DNA from: Lachnospiraceae bacterium
GTDB taxonomy: Bacteria > Bacillota > Clostridia > Lachnospirales > Lachnospiraceae
NCBI GenBank assembly: GCA_029067085.1
Contig: JAIEFE010000012.1
Location: forward strand, 1-47,528
Reading direction: 5' to 3'
DNA length: 47,528 bases
Position numbers and translations under genes: made by a program. This document shows positions 15,935-24,124 of the stretch, piece after piece. The notes beneath the pieces were generated by a model that did not search any database, was not told where the DNA came from, and saw only the letters and a program-made list of their open reading frames with translations. Each line of letters begins with the position of its first letter. Within the stretch, counting starts at the first letter, position 1.

Positions 15935-17572
15935 CTAGTTGTTGATCTGTGCCTCCACCAGACTGCCATGGCAGTATCGCTCTCTCAGAACCGGTTTCTC
16001 GATCTTTCCGGTCGGATTTCTGGGCACATCTTCAAAAATGATCTTCCGGGGCCGTTTGTATCTGGGCAGCTCCGTGCAAAATTCCATGATCTCCTCCTCC
16101 GTGCAGGATACGCCCTCCTTCAGCTCTATGATCGCCGCCGCGATCTCGCCAAGCCTTGCATCCGGCAGGCCGATCACCGCTACATCCTTAATCTTATCAT
16201 TCCTTCGCAGGAAATCTTCGATCTGCACCGGATAGAGATTCTCTCCTCCGGAGATGATAACATCCTTCTTCCGGTCCACCAGATAAATGAAGCCGTCCTC
16301 ATCCATGCGCGCCATATCCCCGGTGTAAAGCCATCTGTCCTTTAAAACCTCATCTGTTGCCTCAGGATTCTTGTAGTAACAGAGCATCACGCCCGGCCCG
16401 TGGACAATCAGCTCACCCACTTCTCCCTGTTTCACTTCTGCGCCCTGTTCGTCCACGATCTTCGCTTCCCAGTGGTAGCCCGGTTTCCCGATGGCTCCCA
16501 CCTTATGTATGTTCTCCACACCCAGATGCACACAGCCGGGTCCGATGGATTCGCTCAGGCCATAATTGGTATCGTACTGATGATGCGGGAAAAACTTTTT
16601 CCAGCGCTGGATCAGACTGGGCGGTACGGGCTGTGCTCCGATATGCATCAACCGCCACTGCTCCAACAGATAATGCCCCATATCCACCTTTCCGGAGTCA
16701 ATGGCATCCAGCAGATCCTGCGCCCAGGGCACCAAAAGCCATACGATAGTGCATTTTTCCTCCGTGACAGCTCTTAAGATCCACTCCGGACTCACGCCTC
16801 TGAGAAGCACCGCCTTGCTGGCCGAAAGCAGAGAACCAAACCAATGCATCTTCGCGCCCGTATGATAGAGGGGCGGAATACAGAGAAATACATCTTCTCT
16901 GGTCTGTCCGTGGTGGTTCTGCTCCGTCTCGCATGAAGAGCGCAGGGACAGATGGTTGTGCAGGATCGCCTTCGGAAATCCGGTGGTCCCGGAAGAAAAA
17001 TAGATTGCCGCATAATCCTCCTCACAAAGTGCCACCGGCGGGGCGCTGGAGGAACAAAAGCCCATCAGTTTCAGGCAGTCTTCCGTATAATCAGGTCCTC
17101 CGGCACCCGGAAAGAACATCATTCCGACACCCGGCAGATCATCCGCGATGCTGTCCATCCGCTCGATAAACTCCGGTCCGAAAACTAAGATTTCCACATC
17201 CGCCAGCTCCAGACAATACTTGATCTCGTCTGCCGAATAGCGGAAATTCAGAGGTACGGCTACACCGCCCGCCTTTAAAATACCAAAATAGATAGGCAGC
17301 CATTCCAAACAATTCATCATCAGAATGCCCACCTTCGTCTCCCTCTCCATCCCACGGGACAAGAGCAAATTGGCAAAGCGATTTGCACGCCTGTCAAAAT
17401 CCGTCCAGCTCAATTCTCTGCGGTAAGGCGCCCCGTCGCCCGCGCTTTCAATCAGACTCGCCTCCCTCCAGGTCACCGCACGGTCACGCTCCTGGGAAGG
17501 ATTCAGCTCTACAAGAGCCGTTTCCGATCCGTAAAGACGGGCGTTTCGCTCTAAAAACTCTGTGATTACCAT
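15935..17572 (-). CDS. AMP-dependent acyl-CoA synthetase
   Basis: ANL-superfamily ligase of 545 aa that activates a carboxylic acid as its adenylate and transfers it to CoA. Motifs: FSSGTTGFPKAILHNHLSL (A3), YGLSESIGPG (A5), YTGDMARMDEDGFIYLVDRKKD (split A7/A8) with IISGGENLYPVQIEDFL, and the catalytic lysine in NPTGKIEKPVL near the C-terminus. The start at ATG 17572 is set by AAGGAGG; the frame runs further to 17611 without a site. It lies immediately after the thioesterase gene. It is a different family branch from PaaK, so the operon encodes two acid:CoA ligases. Substrate unknown, probably an aryl, medium-chain or branched acid. Confidence 0.9.
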   Translation of the reverse strand: MVITEFLERNARLYGSETALVELNPSQERDRAVTWREASLIESAGDGAPYRRELSWTDFDRRANRFANLLLSRGMERETKVGILMMNCLEWLPIYFGILKAGGVAVPLNFRYSADEIKYCLELADVEILVFGPEFIERMDSIADDLPGVGMMFFPGAGGPDYTEDCLKLMGFCSSSAPPVALCEEDYAAIYFSSGTTGFPKAILHNHLSLRSSCETEQNHHGQTREDVFLCIPPLYHTGAKMHWFGSLLSASKAVLLRGVSPEWILRAVTEEKCTIVWLLVPWAQDLLDAIDSGKVDMGHYLLEQWRLMHIGAQPVPPSLIQRWKKFFPHHQYDTNYGLSESIGPGCVHLGVENIHKVGAIGKPGYHWEAKIVDEQGAEVKQGEVGELIVHGPGVMLCYYKNPEATDEVLKDRWLYTGDMARMDEDGFIYLVDRKKDVIISGGENLYPVQIEDFLRRNDKIKDVAVIGLPDARLGEIAAAIIELKEGVSCTEEEIMEFCTELPRYKRPRKIIFEDVPRNPTGKIEKPVLRERYCHGSLVEAQINN

Positions 17573-17619
17573 TCTATGGTTCCTCCTTACTTTGTATCTT
17601 TCGCATAACATTCGTTATT

Positions 17620-18018
17620 CTAATTCAGTACATAGGCATTCACTGTGGCATGAGCCACATAGGTACCAAGCTCATCCCGGATATCTGCGGTATAGAGCGC
17701 GGTAGTGCGGCCGCTCCGCAAACAAGCTGCCTCCGCAATCAGGCGTTTCCCCTTTGCCGGAGCCAGAAAGGTAATGGATACCTGCTGGCTGACCGTCGGT
17801 TTCTCGGAATACCCGTTGGCTGCGATCGCACAGGTAAAATCCGCCAAAGTAAAAATAGCGCCTCCCATGGGGACGTTATTCTCATTCAAATGCCTCTCCT
17901 CAATCGTCAGAGAGCATGTCGCTTTTCCCGGCTCCGCAGAATCAATGACAATACCTGTAGCGTCCGTGGCAAAATGATCGTTCTGAAAACGATTCCGAAT
18001 CTCTTCTAAATTTGACAT
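17620..18018 (-). CDS. PaaI-family hotdog-fold thioesterase
   Basis: Protein of 132 aa from the hotdog superfamily, PaaI/YdiI type, which hydrolyses aryl- or acyl-CoA thioesters. The family segment HLNENNVPMGGAIFTLADF (about residues 41-59) carries the catalytic helix, and VSITFLAPAKGKRLIAEA follows. The start is ATG 18018, preceded by AAAGGGA. An upstream in-frame Met at 18090 lies only about 17 bases past the predicted transcription start and lacks a ribosome site. It is the first gene of the aryl-acid operon. It probably frees CoA from the acids made by IorAB or clears dead-end thioesters. Confidence 0.9.
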   Translation of the reverse strand: MSNLEEIRNRFQNDHFATDATGIVIDSAEPGKATCSLTIEERHLNENNVPMGGAIFTLADFTCAIAANGYSEKPTVSQQVSITFLAPAKGKRLIAEAACLRSGRTTALYTADIRDELGTYVAHATVNAYVLN

Positions 18019-18113
18019 AGCCGATTCCCTTTCTACAGCTGCGTGTTCACGCACACAAGTCCTGTTTTTGTTTATTCCTGCAATTTCCATAGGAATATAA
18101 AAGTATACTCAAC

Positions 18114-18142
18114 ACTTTAGCACTTTTAATCGCTAAAGTCAA
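18114..18142 (-). promoter_or_regulatory. Promoter of the aryl-acid operon with embedded operator-like inverted repeat
   Basis: TTGACT (18142-18137) and TAAAGT (18119-18114) are spaced by 17 bases. A perfect 8-base inverted repeat, ACTTTAGC (18114-18121) and GCTAAAGT (18132-18139), with centres 18 bases apart, covers the -10 and the edge of the -35. A protein bound there would block RNA polymerase, so a repressor operator is likely. No regulator gene lies next to it. Confidence 0.6.
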
Positions 18143-18173
18143 GGCGCTTCAAAAACACTTCAGCGCATCTGCA

Positions 18174-19331
18174 TTACTGATGTCCAGTCAGTTTCCCAAT
18201 CAACAATTTATGAAATTTCTGCAGCAGGATTGCCGCAGGCAGCGAAGGAATAAAAACCACCAATGTCATCAGCGCCACATTCCGGATATAATACAGACTG
18301 TCTGTCACATCTGCGAAATTATATCCGAACAGCTCCACAAAGAGTCCGTGAATCAAATAAAACTCCAGTGTGATGCCGCCCATGAAGTGCAGGAAGCGAT
18401 TGCCGAACCGAATCTTCATTCCCAGTATAAAGACAAAGAACACAAAGCTGCAGGATGCCAAAATCTGCGAGATCAGGCATGCCCAGCGCCGGAGCACCTT
18501 GTGCGGCGCATTAAAATTCTCACCGTAATACGAAAAGAAATCCATTGCGAATACAGAGACACGGTACAGCACGAACATACCCACAAAGGTCAGAAGCAGA
18601 TAAAGGAGATAATGCTTTTTGATTTTCGGAAGAAGCTTTTCCTCATACTTTGCAAAGAAAATACCAATGAGAAAGAAATGTACGGAATTGTACCACCATT
18701 CTCCCCGCATCCACCAGTCATTGTGATCCACTACAGTTCCGATCCACACATACACAAACACCCACGCGCACAACGCTGCCAGAGCTGTTCTCTCCTTTTT
18801 GCAAAAGCGAAATGCCAGATAAAACCCGAGATACAAAAAAGGCAGAGCGATCACAAACCATGTATTGGGATTGCAGAGCTTCAATCCCGTCACATACCAG
18901 AGAATCGCCAGCCCATCCATCTTTTCTCCCAACAGATATCTTACGATCAGAAACAGAAATCCCGTAGTATAAAACGAGAGAATCACCGGCAGAACTCTTC
19001 TGCCGAAATATCCCTTCAGATAATCCGGTTTCGATTGATAACTTTTATAGAGTCCATACCCGGAACAAAAAAGAAAAATTCCCACAAAAAAATATCCGAA
19101 CGGAACAAAAAGATCCAGTCCGTGCACAATATATCTTTGAGGATGCCACGGGGCGCAGGTCTTCTGCCCGGTATGATGCAGCATGATACAGAGTGCCGAA
19201 AACCCTTGAATTGCCTTCATCTGCGAAATTGAAAAAGCGCCTTCATTCCATTCACCTTTTCTGTAGACTTTACAGCTCCAGAATAGAACCACACCCATGA
19301 TCGGGTAGATCAAATAGATCAGCTTATCCAT
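18174..19331 (-). CDS. Acyltransferase 3 family membrane protein
   Basis: Multi-pass membrane O-acyltransferase of 385 aa (OafA/Acyl_transf_3 type), which moves acetyl or similar groups from the cytoplasm to cell-surface sugars. About ten hydrophobic segments are visible. The motif ALCIMLHHTGQK near residue 50 holds the conserved histidine, followed by the F-x-SGYGLYKSY segment. ITLEFYLIHGLFVEL near residue 325 is also typical. The ATG at 19331 has AAAAAGG. It lies 15 bases after the VWA gene, so it is probably cotranscribed with moxR and the VWA gene. The acceptor is unknown. Confidence 0.85.
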   Translation of the reverse strand: MDKLIYLIYPIMGVVLFWSCKVYRKGEWNEGAFSISQMKAIQGFSALCIMLHHTGQKTCAPWHPQRYIVHGLDLFVPFGYFFVGIFLFCSGYGLYKSYQSKPDYLKGYFGRRVLPVILSFYTTGFLFLIVRYLLGEKMDGLAILWYVTGLKLCNPNTWFVIALPFLYLGFYLAFRFCKKERTALAALCAWVFVYVWIGTVVDHNDWWMRGEWWYNSVHFFLIGIFFAKYEEKLLPKIKKHYLLYLLLTFVGMFVLYRVSVFAMDFFSYYGENFNAPHKVLRRWACLISQILASCSFVFFVFILGMKIRFGNRFLHFMGGITLEFYLIHGLFVELFGYNFADVTDSLYYIRNVALMTLVVFIPSLPAAILLQKFHKLLIGKLTGHQ

Positions 19332-19346
19332 ATCCTTTTTCCTATC

Positions 19347-20543
19347 CTATCTGTTCACCATCAGCTTCATCATTGCCTGATTCAAGCCGTCTACAGTAAG
19401 TTTGTACATCGGGAACAACCCCTTGATCGCCGTCTCTGCCTCCCGCCAGGGTGCATGTCCGGGCGCCATTTTAGGATTCAGCCATACAATCTTTTTGTAA
19501 TGCCGCTTCATCAAGAGCAGCCAATCCATCCCTGAAAGACCGCCGTTAGGTCCTCTGTAATTACCTGTGGTGGAGTAAAGTTCCTCCGGCGCCATAGCGG
19601 CGTCCCCCACGATGATCACCTTGTAATCACTGTCCAGATTGCGGAACATCCACTCCGTCTCGATCCATTCGCCGTTTTCGCACTCGGGTGTCTTGTAGAG
19701 ATTGGAGTAGATACAGTTATGAAAAAAGTACGTCTTTACATCCTTATAATGATTTGACTTGTGTACAGACTGAAACAGCTCGCTAAGAAGTGTCGTGTAG
19801 GGAATCATGGTGCCGCCCGAATCCATTAGCAACAAAAGCTTCACTGCGTTTTTTCGGGGTTTTTCCATTACGATCTGCAGACAGCCGCCGTTGTTGCAGG
19901 TAGCATCCACCGTGCCGTTAATGTCAAGCTCCGTCTCCGGAATATCCAGTTTCGTGGAAAACTGCCGCAGCTTGCGGAGCGCCATCTGAAACTGCCGGTT
20001 GTCCAGCACCTTATCATTTCGGAAATCGCGGTACTTTCTTGCTCCCACCACCTGAAAAGCGGACTGATAACCCGTGGTGCCGCCCACACGGATGCCTCCC
20101 ATGTTACCGCCCATATTACCAAAGGATGTCTTTCCCATGGTGCCGATCCAATAGCTGCCGCCATTGTGCTCCTCGTTCTGATCCCGCAATCTGTCCTTAA
20201 ATTTATTCTCAATGTCGTCCTTGTCCAGAGTGATCACTTCCTGATTCATCTCATGGCGCATCTCCTCAAACATATCCTGCATCTCCGGCTTATCCAGCCA
20301 TTTGAGCAGATTCTTACCCACCTCGTTCTCTGACATGACCCCCTTAAAAACCTCGTCAAAGGCCATATCGAACTTGTCAAACTCGGTCTCCGATTTTACC
20401 AGAATCATGCGCGCCAGATAGTAAAACTCTGTCAGACTGCTGTGGCAGAGGCCTTGATTCAATGCATCCTGCAAGGTCAGCCACTCGCTTAAGGAAACCT
20501 CAAGTCCCTTCGCTTTCAGCGTATAGAAAAATTTACTGAACAT
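19347..20543 (-). CDS. VWA domain-containing CoxE-like protein
   Basis: Protein of 398 aa. The N-terminal 200 residues are mostly helical. A Gly-rich patch (GNMGGNMGGIRVGGTTG) lies near residue 145. A von Willebrand A-type domain occupies about 230-398. The metal-site motif reads LLLLMDSGGTMIPY (D241, T245) rather than the classic DxSxS, a variant seen in this branch of VWA proteins. VWA partners of MoxR ATPases act as adaptors that bring targets for metal insertion or complex remodelling. The moxR gene is directly upstream (38 bases). The GAGGG site precedes ATG 20543. Target unknown. Confidence 0.85.
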   Translation of the reverse strand: MFSKFFYTLKAKGLEVSLSEWLTLQDALNQGLCHSSLTEFYYLARMILVKSETEFDKFDMAFDEVFKGVMSENEVGKNLLKWLDKPEMQDMFEEMRHEMNQEVITLDKDDIENKFKDRLRDQNEEHNGGSYWIGTMGKTSFGNMGGNMGGIRVGGTTGYQSAFQVVGARKYRDFRNDKVLDNRQFQMALRKLRQFSTKLDIPETELDINGTVDATCNNGGCLQIVMEKPRKNAVKLLLLMDSGGTMIPYTTLLSELFQSVHKSNHYKDVKTYFFHNCIYSNLYKTPECENGEWIETEWMFRNLDSDYKVIIVGDAAMAPEELYSTTGNYRGPNGGLSGMDWLLLMKRHYKKIVWLNPKMAPGHAPWREAETAIKGLFPMYKLTVDGLNQAMMKLMVNR

Positions 20544-20581
20544 AAAAACCCTCGCTGTTCATATAAATAAACATCCGTTAT

Positions 20582-21400
20582 TTATAAGCCATTCTTCTCT
20601 TTTACGGTTTCCAGATCCTCATCCTTTTTCACCACTACTCCGATGAAAGGCAGTTCCTGGCGCAGCTTGTCTGTGGGAATACCTCCGATCTGCAGCGCGT
20701 TGATCCAATCGATCAGTTCCGAGGTGCTGGGCTTCTTTCGGATATCTTTCATGGAGCGGATCCAGTAGAATACCTCCATGGCATCTTTTAAAAGCTTATC
20801 CTCTACATCGGGATAATGTGTCCTCACGATCTCTTCCATCAACGTCTGATCCGGAAAATCAATATAATGGAAGATGCACCTTCTCAGGAAGGCATCGGGA
20901 AGCTCCTTCTCCGCGTTGGAGGTGATGATCACGATGGGTCGATGCTTCGCCTTCACCGTCCGCTTGGTCTCATGGATATAAAATTCCATCTGATCAAGCT
21001 CCCATAGCAGATCATTGGGAAATTCCAGATCCGCCTTGTCGATCTCGTCAATGAGTAAGATCACCTGCTCATCCGACTCAAAGGCCTCTCCCAGCTTACC
21101 CAGTTTGATATAGTGGGCAATGTCGTCCACGCCCTCCTCCCCGAACTGTCCGTCATACAATCTTTGGATCGTATCGTACATATAAAGGCCGTCCTGTGCC
21201 TTCGTGGTGGACTTGATATTCCAGATGATCAGCTTCTTGCCGAGGGATTCGGCAACCGCCTGCGCTAGCATTGTTTTCCCCGTGCCCGGCTCGCCCTTTA
21301 CAAGAAGAGGTTTCTGCAGGGCGATCGCTACATTCACGCTGGCCAAAAGCTGCTCAGATGCCACATATTCAGCTGTGCTGTTAAACTTCGTATCTGCCAT
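20582..21400 (-). CDS. MoxR-family AAA+ ATPase
   Basis: AAA+ chaperone-like ATPase of 272 aa. Walker A is GEPGTGKTMLAQAVAE (about 33-48), Walker B is VILLIDEIDKAD (about 112-123), and a sensor region IITSNAEKELPDAFLRRC with an arginine finger follows. The MoxR/RavA branch works with a VWA protein to remodel or activate other complexes, and here the VWA gene is next in the operon. I choose ATG 21400, 6 bases after TGGAG, because the predicted transcription start near 21432 excludes the longer frame from 21436. Expression is from a TTGAAA-TATAAT promoter interleaved with the metF promoter. Confidence 0.9.
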   Translation of the reverse strand: MADTKFNSTAEYVASEQLLASVNVAIALQKPLLVKGEPGTGKTMLAQAVAESLGKKLIIWNIKSTTKAQDGLYMYDTIQRLYDGQFGEEGVDDIAHYIKLGKLGEAFESDEQVILLIDEIDKADLEFPNDLLWELDQMEFYIHETKRTVKAKHRPIVIITSNAEKELPDAFLRRCIFHYIDFPDQTLMEEIVRTHYPDVEDKLLKDAMEVFYWIRSMKDIRKKPSTSELIDWINALQIGGIPTDKLRQELPFIGVVVKKDEDLETVKEKNGL

Positions 21401-21430
21401 ATTCGTCTCCATTCCGCATTTTTTAAGTGA

Positions 21431-21459
21431 TTGCATACATTATAGATTTATGTTACGAT
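21431..21459 (+). promoter_or_regulatory. Promoter of metF
   Basis: TTGCAT (21431-21436) and TACGAT (21454-21459) with a 17-base spacer. It gives a leader of about 85 bases before the metF start. It overlaps almost completely with the moxR promoter on the other strand. Confidence 0.6.
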
Positions 21460-21466
21460 ATTTCAA
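21439..21466 (-). promoter_or_regulatory. Promoter of the moxR-VWA-acyltransferase unit
   Basis: TTGAAA (21466-21461) and a perfect TATAAT (21444-21439) with a 16-base spacer. Its -10 and -35 alternate with those of the divergent metF promoter, so the two polymerases cannot bind at once. Confidence 0.7.
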
Positions 21467-21552
21467 ATGTAAAAGCAAGGAATTGTTTCTTCAAAAACAT
21501 AGCATTATCAAGTGAAACCGAAGACAAAAAAAGACAGAAAGGAACCCATAAC

Positions 21553-22389
21553 ATGTCACAAAAAACCAGCCTCTCCTTCGAGGTATTCCCCCCGAAAAAG
21601 GAGGAGGAGTTCAACAACATTTATGATTTTCTACGCGAAGCAGCCAAACTCCATCCCGACTCGATCAGCTGCACCTACGGCGCTGGCGGTTCCCGTGCGG
21701 GAAAAACCATTGAGATCGCCTCTTTCATCCAAAAGGAGCTTCAAATCAATGCCATCGCCCACATTACCTGCGTGGGCTTTACCAGAGCTGACCTTGAGAA
21801 AAACTGTGAAGCTCTGCAATCCGCCGGTGTAAATCACGTTCTGGCGCTGCGCGGGGACAGGCCGCAGCACATGACGGACGAACAGTTTAACAATCGGGAA
21901 TTTTTCTATGCAACCGATCTGGTAAAATACTTAAAGGAGCACACCAGCCTGCAGCTTTCAGGCGCATGCTACCCTGAGAAACATTTTGAATCGCCCAGCT
22001 TGGAAGAAGATTTAAAGCATTTAAAGGAAAAAGTGGACGCTGGCGTCACCTCACTGGTGACACAGATGTTTTTTAGTAACGACTGTTATTATCGTTTTAT
22101 GGAACGAGTCAGAGCTCTGGACATCACTGTTCCCGTTCATGCCGGAATCATGCCCATCACGACCGCCAAGCAGCTTGGCACCACCGTATCACTCTCCGGC
22201 TCCTCCGTTCCCAAGGAGCTGGCGGATCTGATCGCCACCTACGGGGAAAATAAGGAAGATATGCGAAAAGCCGGCATTGATTACGCGGTGCGCCAGATCC
22301 GGGATCTCAAAGAACACGGAGTGGACGGCATCCACATCTATTCTATGAATAAGCTGAAGACTACGACGGAGATCTGCGCGCAGATTTGA
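21553..22389 (+). CDS. metF: 5,10-Methylenetetrahydrofolate reductase
   Basis: Reduces 5,10-methylene-THF to 5-methyl-THF for methionine synthesis. At 278 aa it has the single-domain bacterial length. LSFEVFPPKKEEEFNNIYDF at the N-terminus carries the active-site glutamate region, ISCTYGAGGSRAG and ALRGDRPQ are FMN/FAD- and folate-pocket motifs, and GVTSLVTQMFFSND holds the conserved glutamine. The ATG at 21553 follows AAAGGAACCCATAAC. The frame continues upstream to 21427, but that would start before the promoter. It is a single gene with no methionine genes beside it. Confidence 0.95.
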   Translation: MSQKTSLSFEVFPPKKEEEFNNIYDFLREAAKLHPDSISCTYGAGGSRAGKTIEIASFIQKELQINAIAHITCVGFTRADLEKNCEALQSAGVNHVLALRGDRPQHMTDEQFNNREFFYATDLVKYLKEHTSLQLSGACYPEKHFESPSLEEDLKHLKEKVDAGVTSLVTQMFFSNDCYYRFMERVRALDITVPVHAGIMPITTAKQLGTTVSLSGSSVPKELADLIATYGENKEDMRKAGIDYAVRQIRDLKEHGVDGIHIYSMNKLKTTTEICAQI

Positions 22390-22438
22390 GAATGGCATGC
22401 TGTTCTGTCAGCCTTCCAGCCGCGCAGAGAGGAAAGTA

Positions 22439-23455
22439 CTATTCTTCCTCCCACGGGAGCAGCGGATTCTCAATCTTTTTGTCACGAAGCATCAGATTTT
22501 TCACCGCTTCGTCCACCGGCATACCGTCAAACAATACCGCGTTCACCTGCTCGATAATGGGAAGCTGAACGTGGTATTTTTTTGCAAGACCCATAGCGGC
22601 CTTGGCCGAATGCACGCCCTCCACCACCATCTTCACCTCGTCCATGGCCTGCTCCATGGTATAGCCCTTGCCGATCAGGATACCGGCACGGCGGTTTCTC
22701 GAATGCATGGAGGCACAGGTCACGATCAAATCGCCGATTCCGGTAAGGCCGCTGAAAGTCTCAATCCTGCCGCCCATGGCAAGTCCAAGTCTTGCAATCT
22801 CGGCAATTCCTCTGGTGATCAGCGCCGCCTTCGTGTTATCTCCGTAACCAAGACCGTCAGCAATCCCCGCAGCCAGCGCCACCACATTTTTAAGCGCCGC
22901 ACCAAGTTCAATGCCCAGCACATCCGGACTGATATAAACGCGGAATACCTCGTTCATAAAAATATTCTGAAGATACGCCGCGGTGGCCTTCTTCGCAGCG
23001 CCCACCACGATCGTCGTAGGAATACCTCTGCCGACCTCCTCTGCGTGGGACGGTCCGGACAGTACTGCTACCTCCGCCTTCGGGATTTCCTCCTCTATGA
23101 TCTGCGACAGGGTTAAGAGACTCTTCTCCTCGATTCCTTTCGCCACATTGACAATGATCTGTCCTTCTTTCACATAAGGCTGCATATCATGTGAGGTGCT
23201 TCTGGTATAAGGCGAAGGAACTGCCAGCACCAGCACATCCTTCCCCTGCACCGCCGTTTCAAGATCCGTAGTGAAAATCATATCCTCAGGCAGTTTCACA
23301 CCGGGCAGCTTATCCTTGTGCTCCCGCTCCATTTTCAGCATCTCGATCTCCTGTTCCAGGATGGACCATACCGTGATCTGATGCCCGTTTTTGTGAAGAA
23401 GCACCGCCAAAGCTATCCCCCAGCTTCCCGCACCTATGATACTGATATCTGCCAT
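22439..23455 (-). CDS. gpsA: Glycerol-3-phosphate dehydrogenase [NAD(P)+]
   Basis: Makes sn-glycerol-3-phosphate from dihydroxyacetone phosphate for phospholipid synthesis. At 338 aa it has normal length. Dinucleotide-binding IIGAGSWGIALAVLLHKNGH starts at residue 5. VLSGPSHAEEVGRGIPTTIV and the catalytic-lysine segment LGAALKNVVALAAGIADGLGYGDNTKAA are complete (given as separate blocks of the family). The ATG at 23455 lies two bases after the plsY stop with AAGGAGGGG upstream, which indicates tight translational coupling with the gene that uses its product. Third gene of der-plsY-gpsA. Confidence 0.97.
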   Translation of the reverse strand: MADISIIGAGSWGIALAVLLHKNGHQITVWSILEQEIEMLKMEREHKDKLPGVKLPEDMIFTTDLETAVQGKDVLVLAVPSPYTRSTSHDMQPYVKEGQIIVNVAKGIEEKSLLTLSQIIEEEIPKAEVAVLSGPSHAEEVGRGIPTTIVVGAAKKATAAYLQNIFMNEVFRVYISPDVLGIELGAALKNVVALAAGIADGLGYGDNTKAALITRGIAEIARLGLAMGGRIETFSGLTGIGDLIVTCASMHSRNRRAGILIGKGYTMEQAMDEVKMVVEGVHSAKAAMGLAKKYHVQLPIIEQVNAVLFDGMPVDEAVKNLMLRDKKIENPLLPWEEE

Positions 23456-23457
23456 TA

Positions 23458-24123
23458 TTACCCCTCCTTGCTTTCCGCCTCTGCACTCCTGTGCGTCAGA
23501 TAAGTCTTCCGTTCCGTACCGCTTATAAGCCGCTTGATATTCTCCCTGTGCTTCCAGTAAGCCATGACTGTCAGGAACCCGGCTATCACATACATTTCAA
23601 TCAAAAGCGGCTGCGTCATGCCAAAAAAATCCATCTGTCCCAAAATAATCAGCTCGATCAGAAATCCCGCATACACCAATAGCGATCCCAGCGACACATA
23701 GTGTGTGAGAAAGAATGCACCGAAAAACAGTATGATACCCATGGGAATCAGATAAGGGTGAAAGGAAAGGATCAATCCCGCCGTCGCAGCAATCCCCTTT
23801 CCCCCTTTAAATTTCAAATAAAAAGGAAAATTGTGCCCGATAATGGCCCCCATTGCCGTATACATCTTCAAGAGATAGACCATGTCCGGATGTGTTTTAT
23901 CAAATATAACAGCCGTTATTACAACCGCCAGAATACATTTCATAATATCTCCGAAAAGCACCAGGAGTCCGGCCTTTGTCCCGAATACCCTGAGCGTGTT
24001 CGTAGTGCCTGCATTGCCGCTCCCATAGTTTCTGATGTCAATGCCATGCAGTCTCCCGTAAATATAGGCTGTTTGAAAAAGTCCAAACACATATCCGATC
24101 AGTAAGCAAAAAAACCGTTCCAC
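23458..24123 (-). CDS. plsY: Acyl-phosphate:glycerol-3-phosphate acyltransferase
   Basis: Integral membrane enzyme of 221 aa that acylates glycerol-3-phosphate at position 1 using acyl phosphate, the first membrane step of phospholipid synthesis. About five hydrophobic segments. The three PlsY motifs are present: RNYGSGNAGTTNTLRVFG near residue 32, KFKGGKGIAAT near 108, and a C-terminal Ser/Thr-rich portion. The start is a GTG at 24123, one base after the der stop, with AAAGGA inside der. The C-terminal tail after about 195 is longer and more charged than usual. Confidence 0.95.
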   Translation of the reverse strand: MERFFCLLIGYVFGLFQTAYIYGRLHGIDIRNYGSGNAGTTNTLRVFGTKAGLLVLFGDIMKCILAVVITAVIFDKTHPDMVYLLKMYTAMGAIIGHNFPFYLKFKGGKGIAATAGLILSFHPYLIPMGIILFFGAFFLTHYVSLGSLLVYAGFLIELIILGQMDFFGMTQPLLIEMYVIAGFLTVMAYWKHRENIKRLISGTERKTYLTHRSAEAESKEG

Positions 24124-24124
24124 T

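Noticed and set aside
18180..19232. 350-codon open frame antisense to the acyltransferase gene
   Set aside because: His/Gln/Lys-rich translation with no domain or ribosome site. It is a shadow of the membrane protein on the other strand.
22372..22385. Palindrome ATCTGCGCGCAGAT at the metF end as a terminator
   Set aside because: It lies in the coding sequence just before the stop, has no loop and no T-run.
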